20,027 nucleotides of DNA from GWC2-56-14 sp043731355 (GCA_043731355.1 JAYTJE010000027.1:1-20027); one strand, 5' to 3'. Shown: positions 7,270-14,831, counted from the stretch's first letter. Translations and numbers: made by a program. The notes: a model not told the origin generated them from the sequence alone.

Positions 7270-8031
7270 TCAATTTTTTTCAGCGAGATCGACGCTGATC
7301 TCCAGATACTCCCGGGGATATTCCTCCGGCAGCTGCGGAAAGGGGCTCGATGAAAGTATCGAACGGTTCGCTGCCTGATCGAAATAAAAGTTCCCGCTCG
7401 ACTCCTGAAGTTTCACGTCGCCGACCCTGCCCGAACGGAGGATCCTGAACATGACCTTGGCTTTGGCTTCCCTCACCCCCGGCGGAGGGTTCCAGTTGCG
7501 GGCGATCTTTTCGCGGACCAGGGGGAGATAGCCCGAGAGGCCGGGAAGCTGGTTTTGCTGTCCCGCTGAGACGGCTACGGCCTCTTTTTTTTCAGCGGCG
7601 CCAACAGGGGAAGCAGGTCCCGGGGGCGCTGATAGTTGTTCTTTTTCCGCTGTCGCTTCAGGCTGCTCCTCGATCTTTTTTTGCGTTGCCTTTGACGCGC
7701 CAAGATCGGGCATGGCGCTCTTTGGTGCCGTCGGAGGCTTTGCCCTGGGTGCGGCTGCAGACATCTTTGGCGAAGTTTTTTTCTGAACCGGCGCCTCCGC
7801 AGGTTTTGGTGACGGCGCTGCGGCTTCCTGGGGCTGAGCCGTTTCGACCGCGGTCGGGGCGCTCACCAGCGTGACCTGGTAGGAGATCGGGACCGAGACC
7901 TTCGAGGAAGCTACAAGACTGACCACCAGGAATGCGGCAATGAGCAGTCCATGGATGACAAAGGAAAAAAGTATCGCTGCAACAAGCTCCTGACCCGACT
8001 GTCCGATCCTTTTCCAGCGGATCAGCCTCAT
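7270..8031 (-). CDS. tolA: TolA-like energy transducer with TonB C-terminal domain
   Basis: A 253-residue protein with three parts. A single membrane segment (about 17-41) contains SFVIH, the S-x3-H pair (S23, H27) that couples TonB/TolA to its proton motor. A Pro/Ala/Lys-rich periplasmic linker covers about 55-160. A TonB_C domain at 165-251 shows YLPLVREKIARNWNPPPG, VMFRILRSGRVGDVKLQESSG, FDQAANRSI and PFPQLPEEYP. The ATG overlaps the tolR stop as ATGA. TolA carries the force from TolQR across the periplasm to TolB-Pal. The linker is short compared with the long helical stalk of E. coli TolA and resembles TonB, so naming as TolA rests on the operon context. Confidence 0.9.
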   Translation of the reverse strand: MRLIRWKRIGQSGQELVAAILFSFVIHGLLIAAFLVVSLVASSKVSVPISYQVTLVSAPTAVETAQPQEAAAPSPKPAEAPVQKKTSPKMSAAAPRAKPPTAPKSAMPDLGASKATQKKIEEQPEATAEKEQLSAPPGPASPVGAAEKKEAVAVSAGQQNQLPGLSGYLPLVREKIARNWNPPPGVREAKAKVMFRILRSGRVGDVKLQESSGNFYFDQAANRSILSSSPFPQLPEEYPREYLEISVDLAEKN

Positions 8032-8447
8032 TTTCCGGTCTCGCCTCCGGCTGCCGGTTCAGTAACCATGCCGAGACGGTCTATGCCCGCCCGCTTGACG
8101 ATATCCATTACCTGCACCACGGCGCCGTAGGGCGCGTCGCGGTCGGCCCGGAGATAGACATTGATCTGCGGCTGCGTTTTGCGGATCGAGTTCAGCACAT
8201 CCCCGAGCTTGCTGATATCCACGCGCTCCTTTTCCACGAACAGCTCCTGGCCGCGGGTGACGGTCAGCACGATGCGGTCCTCGGGCTTGACAGTATTGGC
8301 CCCCGACTTCGGCAGGTTCACGTCAAGCCCCCGGCTCATCATGGGAGAGAGGATCATATAGAAGAACAGCACCACGAGCAGCACGTCAATGAGCGGGACC
8401 AGGTTCAGCTCACGCATGATGGCGCTGTTCCTGCGCTCAAAGCTCAT
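8028..8447 (-). CDS. tolR: TolR, ExbD/TolR-family proton channel subunit
   Basis: A 139-residue protein with one N-terminal membrane helix, LVPLIDVLLVVLFFYMIL (about 17-34), bearing the essential channel Asp (D21), then SRGLDVNLPKSG and a periplasmic alpha/beta domain with INVYLRADRDAPYGAVVQVMD near residues 95-115. It forms the motor with TolQ. Its ATG overlaps the tolQ stop, and its stop overlaps the tolA start, both as ATGA, indicating translational coupling and a fixed stoichiometry. Confidence 0.95.
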   Translation of the reverse strand: MSFERRNSAIMRELNLVPLIDVLLVVLFFYMILSPMMSRGLDVNLPKSGANTVKPEDRIVLTVTRGQELFVEKERVDISKLGDVLNSIRKTQPQINVYLRADRDAPYGAVVQVMDIVKRAGIDRLGMVTEPAAGGETGK

Positions 8448-9166
8448 GGCTGCCTCCGGACCAGCGTCCGCTGGATGAAGCTCAGAAATTCCATGGAGAA
8501 GGAGTCCATCCTGGTCGCGATGCTGCGGATCTTTTCAGCGAAATAGTTATACGCGATCACTGCGGGTATGGCGACGAACAGGCCCATGGAGGTGTTGATG
8601 AGCGCTTCAGCCAGTCCCGGCGCCAGCGCGCTGATGTCACCCGACCCCTTCAGCCCGATGCTGTAAAATGCGTCCATGATGCCCCAGACCGTGCCGAAGA
8701 GCCCGAGCAGCGGGCCGACCGTGCCGGCCGTGCCGAGGAACGCCAGGTAGCGTTCCATATACGAGATCTCGTCCTGCGTGGTGACCTTGAGCGAGCGTTC
8801 TATCTCCTCGCCCAGCATCTTGCGATCATCGTCGGTCACCGTATTGTTCGGCAGCGACTTGACAATGGATTCAGCCTCGCGAAAGCCTTCCAGAAACAGC
8901 GCGGCCATGGGACTGAACTTCTTTTTTTCCGCGTACTTCAGGAGCTCCTGGGCGTCCTTGGTCCTGCGGAACTCGGTCATGAACAGCTTCGACTCCCGTT
9001 CCGCTTTCCGCAGGTACTGGTACTTCATAAGGATCATGGCCCAGGTGACGACCGAGACCCCCAGAAGGACCATCACGATCACCTTGCCCACCCAACCGGA
9101 CTCCAGGAACAGGCCGAAGATGCCGCTTCCCATACCCGGTGTCGTACTTACCGCCAGTGCGAACAT
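8444..9166 (-). CDS. tolQ: TolQ, MotA/TolQ/ExbB-family proton channel
   Basis: A 240-residue protein with three membrane helices at about 27-47, 141-165 and 184-207. The second has TAGTVGPLLGLFGTVWGIM and the third AEALINTSMGLFVAIPAV, the two conserved blocks of the family, with pore-lining Thr and Ser. A cytoplasmic helical region (50-135) lies between helix 1 and helix 2. The ATG at 9166 has GGAGG seven bases upstream. It begins 44 bases after the MoeA fusion gene with no terminator between, so transcription may read through from that gene; I see no convincing separate promoter in the short gap. Confidence 0.95.
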   Translation of the reverse strand: MFALAVSTTPGMGSGIFGLFLESGWVGKVIVMVLLGVSVVTWAMILMKYQYLRKAERESKLFMTEFRRTKDAQELLKYAEKKKFSPMAALFLEGFREAESIVKSLPNNTVTDDDRKMLGEEIERSLKVTTQDEISYMERYLAFLGTAGTVGPLLGLFGTVWGIMDAFYSIGLKGSGDISALAPGLAEALINTSMGLFVAIPAVIAYNYFAEKIRSIATRMDSFSMEFLSFIQRTLVRRQP

Positions 9167-9210
9167 TCGTTAACCTCCGCTAAAAATAATTCAAAATTCA
9201 ACGCTCGAAA

Positions 9211-11139
9211 TTAAATTGGGATGACTCTTCCCATTTCAGAAACATCATATCCTCCCATGCTCCTGATCTGATCGCGGAAAGCGGCGTCATCACGGATGAT
9301 GCCGAGCAGCGCCTGCAGCATGGGGTCGTTGTAGTACTCACCGAGGATCGCCAGATCGTACCGTTCGTTCGCAACAGGGACGAAATCGAGGTCCAGCGCC
9401 TGGGCCGCCGAAAGCACGCCAAGCCCGGTGTCCGCAGCATTGGACAACACGGACGCCGCCACCGCCATGTGCGTAAATTCTTCGTGATGATACCCTTTTA
9501 CCTTCGAAGGGTCAATTGCTAATCGTTTCAGAGAGAGGTCCGTCAAAAGCCGGGTGCCCGCCCCTGCCTGGCGGTTCACAAACGTGACCTCGTCGCGCAC
9601 CAGGTCCTCGAAACCGAGGATCTTTTTGGGGTTGCCTCTCGGCACGATGAAACCCTGGGTGCGGTGCACCAGGTTCACCAGCACGACCGGTGTGCCGGGA
9701 AGAAGTTTTTTGATGGAGCTCACATTATACTCGCCGGTTTCCTCATCAAGCAGATGGGTGCCCGCGCAATGGGCTTCCCCCCGCTTGAGCGCCAGCAGGC
9801 CGCCCATGCTGCCCACGTGGGCGGATGAAAAGGAAAGTTCCGGATGTTTCTTTTTCAAAAAATTGGCAAGCACATCGAGCGCGTTGTCGTGGGACCCGAT
9901 ACAGACGATAGTGTGCCTGATTTCGCGCGGAGACCTGAACAGTTCCACCGGGACATCGTACCCCGCGCCAAGACCTTCGCTTCCCGCGGGAATCCGCACA
10001 ACACCGTCTGCGCGCACCAGCGACATGAGCGCGCCTGCCCCCCGGCTCACGGGCGTTGCGATCAGTTTGCCCGAGACGCTGCCGACCTTCACGCGGATGA
10101 ACTCCTCAGCGCCAAGCGAGGACGCAACCTGGCGGCTTAATTTCGCCATCATGGTTGCCGGACCGGGTGACGCCAGCCCCAGCAAGGCATAGATCAGCGG
10201 CTTCACAAAGAGATTGAACGTAAGCGCAGCCGAGACGGGATAGCCGGGAATGCCGATCACGGGCTTGTTCTTCACAATGGCGAGGATCACCGGCTTGCCG
10301 GGTTTGATGGCCACCCCGTGCACCAGGACCTCGCCGAGTTCCGCAATGACATCGGCGGTAAAATCCTCCCTGCCCGCGGAAGAACCTGCGTTGATCACCA
10401 CCAGATCGGAGCCGGCAAGAGCGTCAAGAATGGATTGTTTGAGAAGAGCGGCATCATCCTTTACGATATTCTTACGGACAGCCTGGGCTCCGCACTCCGT
10501 TGCCATGGCCGCAAGCATGGTCGAGTTGAAGTCGATAATATCGCCTTTTTTTAGCTCGCTCCCGCCTTCCACCAGTTCGGTCCCCGTGGGCAGGATGGCT
10601 ACTACGGGTCTTCTGCGCAGCATGACCGTGGTGTGACCGCTTGCGATCATGGCTGCCATGTCCGCAGGCCGGACGGTATGGTTCTCTGAAATAATCAGCT
10701 CCGTGGCGACAATGTCCTCGCCCACAAGCCGCACGTGCTGCCACGGCGTGGCCGGTTTCAGGAGCTCGATCTCGGATCCGGCCATCTTCTCCACCTCTTC
10801 GATCATGATAACCGCGTCAAACCCGTCGGGCATGGGGTCGCCGGTATCGACCGCCACTGCCTGCGCCGGGACAGCGAGGCGCTTCGGTCTGGTCTCGCTT
10901 GCTCCGAACGTGTCGATGAACCGGACGGCGTAGCCGTCCATGGCGGCGGAATGATAGAAGGGCGAAGAAAGCTTCGCGATCACCGCCTCCGACGTAACGC
11001 GGCCGAGCGCCCCGGCGACCGCGACCAGCTCGCCTTCAAGCGGCGCTCCGGCATTCGCTTTTTTCAGGGCTGCGTCGTACTTCGCAATCGCTTCGGCGAG
11101 CGGCAGGTTGTCGAGATATTTTTTTTGTTTAAAAGCCAT
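9211..11139 (-). CDS. moeA: MoeA molybdopterin molybdenumtransferase fused to a substrate-binding-like domain
   Basis: A 642-residue protein. Residues 1-405 are MoeA: SAAMDGYAV (64-72), GEDIV (140-144), LPTGTEL (183-189), NAGSSAGREDFT (250-261) and PGYPVSAALTFNLFVKP (298-314), including the acidic residues typical of the active site. MoeA inserts molybdate into adenylated molybdopterin. Residues about 409-635 form a second domain like the ModA/LysR-type substrate-binding fold (IVCIGSHDNALDVLANFL, HVGSMGGLLALKRGEAHCAG, FVNRQAGAGTRLL, GYHHEEFTHMAVAASV, ADTGLGVLSAAQ). It has no signal peptide, so the binding domain is cytosolic and may sense or channel an oxyanion. This domain architecture is known from archaea and several bacterial phyla. 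The start has AAGG at suitable spacing. It lies three bases after the stop of the truncated hsdS. Confidence 0.92.
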   Translation of the reverse strand: MAFKQKKYLDNLPLAEAIAKYDAALKKANAGAPLEGELVAVAGALGRVTSEAVIAKLSSPFYHSAAMDGYAVRFIDTFGASETRPKRLAVPAQAVAVDTGDPMPDGFDAVIMIEEVEKMAGSEIELLKPATPWQHVRLVGEDIVATELIISENHTVRPADMAAMIASGHTTVMLRRRPVVAILPTGTELVEGGSELKKGDIIDFNSTMLAAMATECGAQAVRKNIVKDDAALLKQSILDALAGSDLVVINAGSSAGREDFTADVIAELGEVLVHGVAIKPGKPVILAIVKNKPVIGIPGYPVSAALTFNLFVKPLIYALLGLASPGPATMMAKLSRQVASSLGAEEFIRVKVGSVSGKLIATPVSRGAGALMSLVRADGVVRIPAGSEGLGAGYDVPVELFRSPREIRHTIVCIGSHDNALDVLANFLKKKHPELSFSSAHVGSMGGLLALKRGEAHCAGTHLLDEETGEYNVSSIKKLLPGTPVVLVNLVHRTQGFIVPRGNPKKILGFEDLVRDEVTFVNRQAGAGTRLLTDLSLKRLAIDPSKVKGYHHEEFTHMAVAASVLSNAADTGLGVLSAAQALDLDFVPVANERYDLAILGEYYNDPMLQALLGIIRDDAAFRDQIRSMGGYDVSEMGRVIPI

Positions 11140-11142
11140 GTA

Positions 11143-11679
11143 TTACCTTACCATCGTTTTTTTAATGAAGCAACCCCTACGGAAATATGGAGGGCGCGTC
11201 ACCACTATCGTACCGAACTCTTTATCACCCACGGCAGGGTAACCAACGCCCGTCGCTGCAGCCTCAAGGGACTGGCGCGTCTCTTCTGAAATGAGGGTGT
11301 AATAGACGAACTTCGGCCATAATTTCGTGTCGTTCGGCTGCACTACGTTGAAGCCAGTCGAACATACAAAGTGATCCCGTGCGTCGGAAACGAAAGCAAC
11401 AGCTTGCAGGTTCGGCCTGACGGACGAGATTACAGTGCTGTTCTGCGCAACGCAACGCCGAGCACGTGACGGCGCGTCCTCGTAACGCAATCGCTCGATA
11501 GCTCCAGAATCAACGATACCATAATAGTTCACATTCGAGATTTCCAGATAATCGAATTCGTAATCTGGATCGGTATCAGCTGAAAGTGATGAAGAGTTGA
11601 TTGCTGCCACATCCTTCAACCGGTCAAACGTCCAGCCTTCCGGTAGCGTATCAAGAAAGCTGTCGCGCTGGGCAATCAT
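11143..11679 (-). pseudogene. hsdS: Truncated type I restriction specificity subunit (hsdS N-terminal half)
   Basis: The 178-residue product opens LPEGWTFDRLKDVAAINSS, the start of a target-recognition domain, and continues with YLEISNVNYYG, SRARRCVAQNSTVISSVRPN, VCSTGFNVV and AAATGVGYPAVGDKEFGTI. Homology ends after VTRPP (residue 164, near 11187), where the conserved region normally continues with an EQ-rich helix; instead 14 unrelated residues lead to a stop. Normal HsdS is about 400 residues with two recognition domains, so the second half is lost. The ATG overlaps the yhcG stop as ATGA, the original operon arrangement. A half subunit could in principle dimerise, but no methyltransferase remains nearby to use it. 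Confidence 0.85.
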
Positions 11680-12830
11680 CTCCGTTCCTCCAGCTCAGCC
11701 CGCACAACCCCGGCAAGCTGTTTGGCGGTCGGCAGTTTCCCCTTCAGTTCGTCGGGCAGTTTCGTTTGCAGGTGATACGCGGCCACGCCGATGGGGTTTG
11801 CTTTCGTGCGCAGGGCGTACTCCACCTCCACGTCGTCCTTTTCCGCGCAGAGAATGATGCCAATGGAAGGCTTGTCGCCAGGACCGCGTTCCTTGTCGTT
11901 CAGCAGGTTCAGGTAGAAATCCATCTTCCCGGCGAACTCCGGCTCGAACGGCCCGACCTTCAGCTCAAAGGCCACCAGCGCCTTGAGAAAGCGGTGATAG
12001 AACAGGAGATCGATAAAATATTCTTTGTTACCGAGGGCGATGCGGTGCTGGCGGCCGACAAAGCAGAAACCGTAGCCGAGTTCGAGAAGGAACGCTTGTA
12101 AACGGGAGCTCAGCTGGTCTTCAAGCTCCCGCTCCTTCACTTCCCGACGAATGCCGAGGAATTCAAGATTGTAGGAACTCTTCATCATTTCGTCCGCTTG
12201 TTCTGCGAGATACTCCGGCAGGGCGAGGGGGAAGTTGTGCGTTTTTTTCTCGGTTACCGCCCGTTCGTAAGCCCCGGCCTTGATCTGGTTCAGCAGGACA
12301 TTGCGGGACCAGCCGAAGCGGGCCGTGGCGCGGAGATAGTACAGGCGGGCGGCGGAATCAGTAATCTTATTTAGGATCAGAAGATTATGCCCCCAGGGAA
12401 TTTCGGCGATACGCTGTCGCAGAAATTCGACAACCGTCTCCCCTGTCAATTTGGCTACAGGTTGTAGCCAAATATCCCTACCTTGTCCTGCCTTGTTCAA
12501 TTTGGCTGCAGCTTGCAGCCAAATTGCGGAATCTGAATACGCGAGGTAAAACTGCCTTACGCTCCGCAGGTTTCGCGGAGAAAAACCCGTCGTGTTCGGA
12601 AACGCTGCTTGTAAATCGCGCGAAATCCGGTCACTTACCGCCTCGCCCCATCCGAGTGTCTTTTGCTTCTCGACGATCCCGCGCCCGATGTCCCAGTAAA
12701 GCAGAATGACATCGCGGTTGACCGCTCGCGTAGCGGACAAACGGGCGGCAGTAACACGCGTTTTCAAATCCGCGATGAATTGACGGTAGTCCGGAGAACT
12801 CAGCAAGTTGTCGTCGGCCGAGGATTTCAT
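11676..12830 (-). CDS. yhcG: YhcG/DUF1016 PD-(D/E)XK nuclease domain protein
   Basis: A 384-residue, apparently intact protein. The N-terminal DUF1016_N region (about 12-185) has VILLYWDIGRGIVEKQ, GFSPRNLRSVRQFYLAY and IPWGHNLLILNKI. The C-terminal nuclease domain has FIDLLFYHR and VAFELKVGPFEPE, giving the active-site set D274, E289, K291, followed by GKMDFYLNLLND. Genes of this family are often embedded in type I restriction-modification operons, as here between hsdM and hsdS remnants with ATGA overlaps on both sides. The precise function is not settled; a role in DNA cleavage or repair linked to defence is inferred. Residues 103-128 contain a 17-residue in-frame repeat (IWLQAAAKLN and IWLQPVAKLT), each encoded by a DNA hairpin. 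Confidence 0.9.
   Translation of the reverse strand: MKSSADDNLLSSPDYRQFIADLKTRVTAARLSATRAVNRDVILLYWDIGRGIVEKQKTLGWGEAVSDRISRDLQAAFPNTTGFSPRNLRSVRQFYLAYSDSAIWLQAAAKLNKAGQGRDIWLQPVAKLTGETVVEFLRQRIAEIPWGHNLLILNKITDSAARLYYLRATARFGWSRNVLLNQIKAGAYERAVTEKKTHNFPLALPEYLAEQADEMMKSSYNLEFLGIRREVKERELEDQLSSRLQAFLLELGYGFCFVGRQHRIALGNKEYFIDLLFYHRFLKALVAFELKVGPFEPEFAGKMDFYLNLLNDKERGPGDKPSIGIILCAEKDDVEVEYALRTKANPIGVAAYHLQTKLPDELKGKLPTAKQLAGVVRAELEERR
12449..12473. repeat. Hairpin repeat copy 1 inside yhcG
   Basis: An 11-bp stem ATTTGGCTACA / TGTAGCCAAAT with a 3-base loop GGT. On the coding strand it encodes IWLQPVAKL. Its left arm starts exactly 51 bases (17 codons) before the matching base of copy 2, so the two copies are in frame. 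Confidence 0.85.
12499..12525. repeat. Hairpin repeat copy 2 inside yhcG
   Basis: A 12-bp stem AATTTGGCTGCA / TGCAGCCAAATT with a 3-base loop GCT. It encodes IWLQAAAKLN. It differs from copy 1 at paired positions on both arms (CTACA/TGTAG against CTGCA/TGCAG), so the change keeps the stem intact. Confidence 0.85.
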
Positions 12831-13057
12831 TGAGCGAGGCCCTCCAACATTTTCTCCGCTTCTTTCTCTAATCGCCAGAATTCCGATAGCAAGTCTTTCG
12901 CTGGCGTGGGCGGCTGGTAGCGGTAGAAATATTTGTTCGGTAGTATTTCATAACCGAGCTGCGGGCTGTCATCCCATCGGATAATAGGCTTGGCGATTTC
13001 GCGTTTTAGGAACGCTGCAATGTCCTCGCCGTGCGGAATATACTCGTCGTCCTGCAC
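12827..13057 (-). pseudogene. hsdM: C-terminal fragment of type I methyltransferase subunit HsdM
   Basis: The 76 residues from a GTG at 13057 match the extreme C-terminus of HsdM: DEYIPHGEDIAAFLKREI, PQLGYEILPNKYFYRYQPP and a closing amphipathic helix FWRLEKEAEKMLEGL. The normal protein is about 500 residues or more, so the catalytic methyltransferase domain (NPPY motif) is absent. The frame stays open upstream to a TGA at 13112-13114, and LKNY just before the GTG may still be homologous. The stop overlaps the yhcG ATG as ATGA, showing that this was the operon order before truncation. Confidence 0.8.
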
Positions 13058-13111
13058 GTAGTTTTTTAAGTTCCTTCTCTGTGTGCTTGGGACGCTTTTT
13101 TCCTCTTCGGT

Positions 13112-13414
13112 TCACTCTTCGCCATGCTGCTCTTTTTTATCGGCTCGATAAAATTCACGGCAAGCAGTCGGAAAACTGAAAAAGCCGTTGATCTTCATGA
13201 AAACATAGTATACATTGTTTGCGAAGGCCTGCTTGGACTTGTTCAGTTCGATAATCATGGTGATCATAAACAAGGGCTCTTTGTCTTAGCGTTTTGCATT
13301 AAAAACGATGTCTATCTGGCCCTCGTGCGCCTTTTCCGTCTTTTTATAATCCGCATTGCCTCTGACCGTCAACTCCTCCACGATGTAGTCGTTGATATTA
13401 AGCTGCGCTTGCAT
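13112..13414 (-). pseudogene. SecB-like protein gene interrupted by an in-frame stop
   Basis: An ATG at 13414 with a strong GAGGTGG site starts 42 codons ending in IDIVFNAKR, then TAA (13286-13288). The same frame continues for 57 codons (KEPLFMITMIIELNKSKQAF, YYVFMKINGFFSF) to TGA at 13112-13114. The alternating hydrophobic strands around the stop read as one continuous beta protein. The pattern of an acidic/aliphatic strand, then FMITMIIELN, then a strand ending in GFFSF resembles the SecB fold seen in SecB-like chaperones. This assignment is tentative. The product after the stop is also short of the C-terminal helices of SecB, so the gene looks both nonsense-mutated and truncated where the hsdM fragment begins. 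A sequencing error in the TAA is possible. Confidence 0.5.
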
Positions 13415-13547
13415 AGTCCACCTCACCGATAACCGTAGGGAATTTTTCCGTATTACTCGGCGGTCCGTGCTCGGCTATACGCTGGAGCAATGCCATGACC
13501 TTCTTCTGATCCACCGTTTCAAGGCTGTCGGTAAAATCCTTTATCAA
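13398..13547 (-). pseudogene. RelE/ParE-toxin-like fragment
   Basis: From a TTG directly after the moeA stop, 49 codons read DFTDSLETVDQKKVMALLQR then IAEHGPPSNTEKF, a segment I recognise from RelE/HigB-like (Gp49-type) toxins, where a helix pair is followed by EHGPP.N.EKF and then a beta sheet with the catalytic residues. Here homology stops at EKF and the frame ends TVIGEVDYASAA, overlapping the SecB-like start by 17 bases. Both the toxin's N-terminal strand and its catalytic C-terminus are missing, so it is not functional. No start codon other than TTG is available. Confidence is limited by the short match. Confidence 0.45.
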
Positions 13548-13550
13548 ACA

Positions 13551-14831
13551 TCAAAACAATCTCACATCCACTTCCTCCCCGGCCTCGATCCCTATCTTGT
13601 TGACCGGCACCACGACCGTACCCACGGCTTTGACCAGCGTACTGATAAGCCCTGACGCGCCGAACACAGGCCTGGCCCAGAGAACGTCGTCCTTTTTTTC
13701 GAGCGTGACCCGCACGTGGTCCTCGCGCCCAGGGGAGGAGGAAATGCTCCTGGCCAGCTTCGCTTTCACCACGCGATACGCGGAGATGCCCGCAAGCGCG
13801 GGAAGGGGAACTTCTCCGGTCATGCGAGTAAGAAACGGCTTTACGAAAACTTCAAAACAGATGCTGACCGCGGCAGGGTGTCCCGGCAGACCGAACACCG
13901 GCACCTGCTTCGATGGCGTAGTAAGCACACCCATAATGATCGGCTTGCCCGGCTTGATGGAAACTCCATGCACCAGCACCCCGGGCCTGCCCAGATCATT
14001 GATCACCTTCGCAGTCAGGTCCATGGCGCCCACGGAACTGCCGCCGGTCATCAGGACCAGATCGCAGTCGATGAGCGCGGCGCCGAGTGTTTTACGCAGC
14101 GGGCCGTATTCATCCGGGACAATGCCCTTCTTGACCGGGATGCCGCCTGCTTGCGCGACAAGCCCTTCAAGATTGTAGGAGTTGATGTCGCGCACCTGGC
14201 CGGGAGCGGGCGCTGTATCGGCGGGCACGACCTCGTTCCCGGTATTGATGATCGCCACCCGCGGTTGTTTAAAAACGCGGACGCGCGTGATGCCGACGCC
14301 TGCCAGCGCGCCCATGTCCTGAGGCCGCATCCGGTGGCCGCGGCCCATGATGACCTCGCCCTTTTTGATGTCATCTCCCGCCTGGACCACGTTCTCCAGC
14401 GGCGCAACAGGCTTCACCACTTCGAGCTGCACGGTGTCGACAGCCTGGGTCTGCTCAAACATGACCACGGCGTCTGCCCCTTGCGGAAGCGCGCCGCCGG
14501 TCGCTATCTTCATGGCTTCGCCTTTGGACAGTGCCCGGTTGGGCATGGCGCCCATGGCGATATCGCCCACGATCGTCACCAGCGCGGGCCGCGACTCGGC
14601 CGCGCCAAAGGTGTCGGCGCTCCGAACCGCGAACCCGTCCATGGTGGAACGGTCGAACTCCGGGAGGTCTTCTGGCGAGAGAATTTCTTCTGCTATGATC
14701 CTGCCGAGGGACAGACTGAGGGAAAGCTCTTCCGAAGCGGGCGGGGCAATGGTCAGATGCTGATCGAGTGCGCTGAGCGCTTCTTCCCGGGAGATCACGC
14801 CGGACCGGCCGAGCATGTCCTTGAGCGTCAT
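13551..14831 (-). CDS. moeA: MoeA molybdopterin molybdenumtransferase (stand-alone)
   Basis: A 426-residue protein of normal length. Motifs: FDRSTMDGFAVRSADTFGA (59-77), ATGGALPQGADAVVM (110-124), GDDI (152-155), NTGNEV (196-201), MTGGSSVGAMDLT (261-273) and GLPGHPAAVSICFEVFVKPF (314-333). The C-terminal domain IV is present (residues 345-426). It catalyses the final insertion of molybdenum, or tungsten in some anaerobes, into the pterin cofactor. The ATG at 14831 starts MTLKDMLG as in other family members; an in-frame extension to 14954 overlaps trxB and is not homologous. The ribosome site is weak (AAGA). It follows the trxB-like gene after 49 AT-rich bases and so probably shares its promoter. 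A second MoeA lies 2.4 kb downstream, suggesting division of labour between metals or target enzymes. Confidence 0.94.
   Translation of the reverse strand: MTLKDMLGRSGVISREEALSALDQHLTIAPPASEELSLSLSLGRIIAEEILSPEDLPEFDRSTMDGFAVRSADTFGAAESRPALVTIVGDIAMGAMPNRALSKGEAMKIATGGALPQGADAVVMFEQTQAVDTVQLEVVKPVAPLENVVQAGDDIKKGEVIMGRGHRMRPQDMGALAGVGITRVRVFKQPRVAIINTGNEVVPADTAPAPGQVRDINSYNLEGLVAQAGGIPVKKGIVPDEYGPLRKTLGAALIDCDLVLMTGGSSVGAMDLTAKVINDLGRPGVLVHGVSIKPGKPIIMGVLTTPSKQVPVFGLPGHPAAVSICFEVFVKPFLTRMTGEVPLPALAGISAYRVVKAKLARSISSSPGREDHVRVTLEKKDDVLWARPVFGASGLISTLVKAVGTVVVPVNKIGIEAGEEVDVRLF

Noticed and set aside
13124..13432. A 102-codon + strand open frame across the SecB-like remnant
   Set aside because: The minus strand gives a strong ribosome site and regular beta-strand patterning in one frame; the + product is hydrophobic without a recognisable family. 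The call stays open only because the minus frame has an internal stop.
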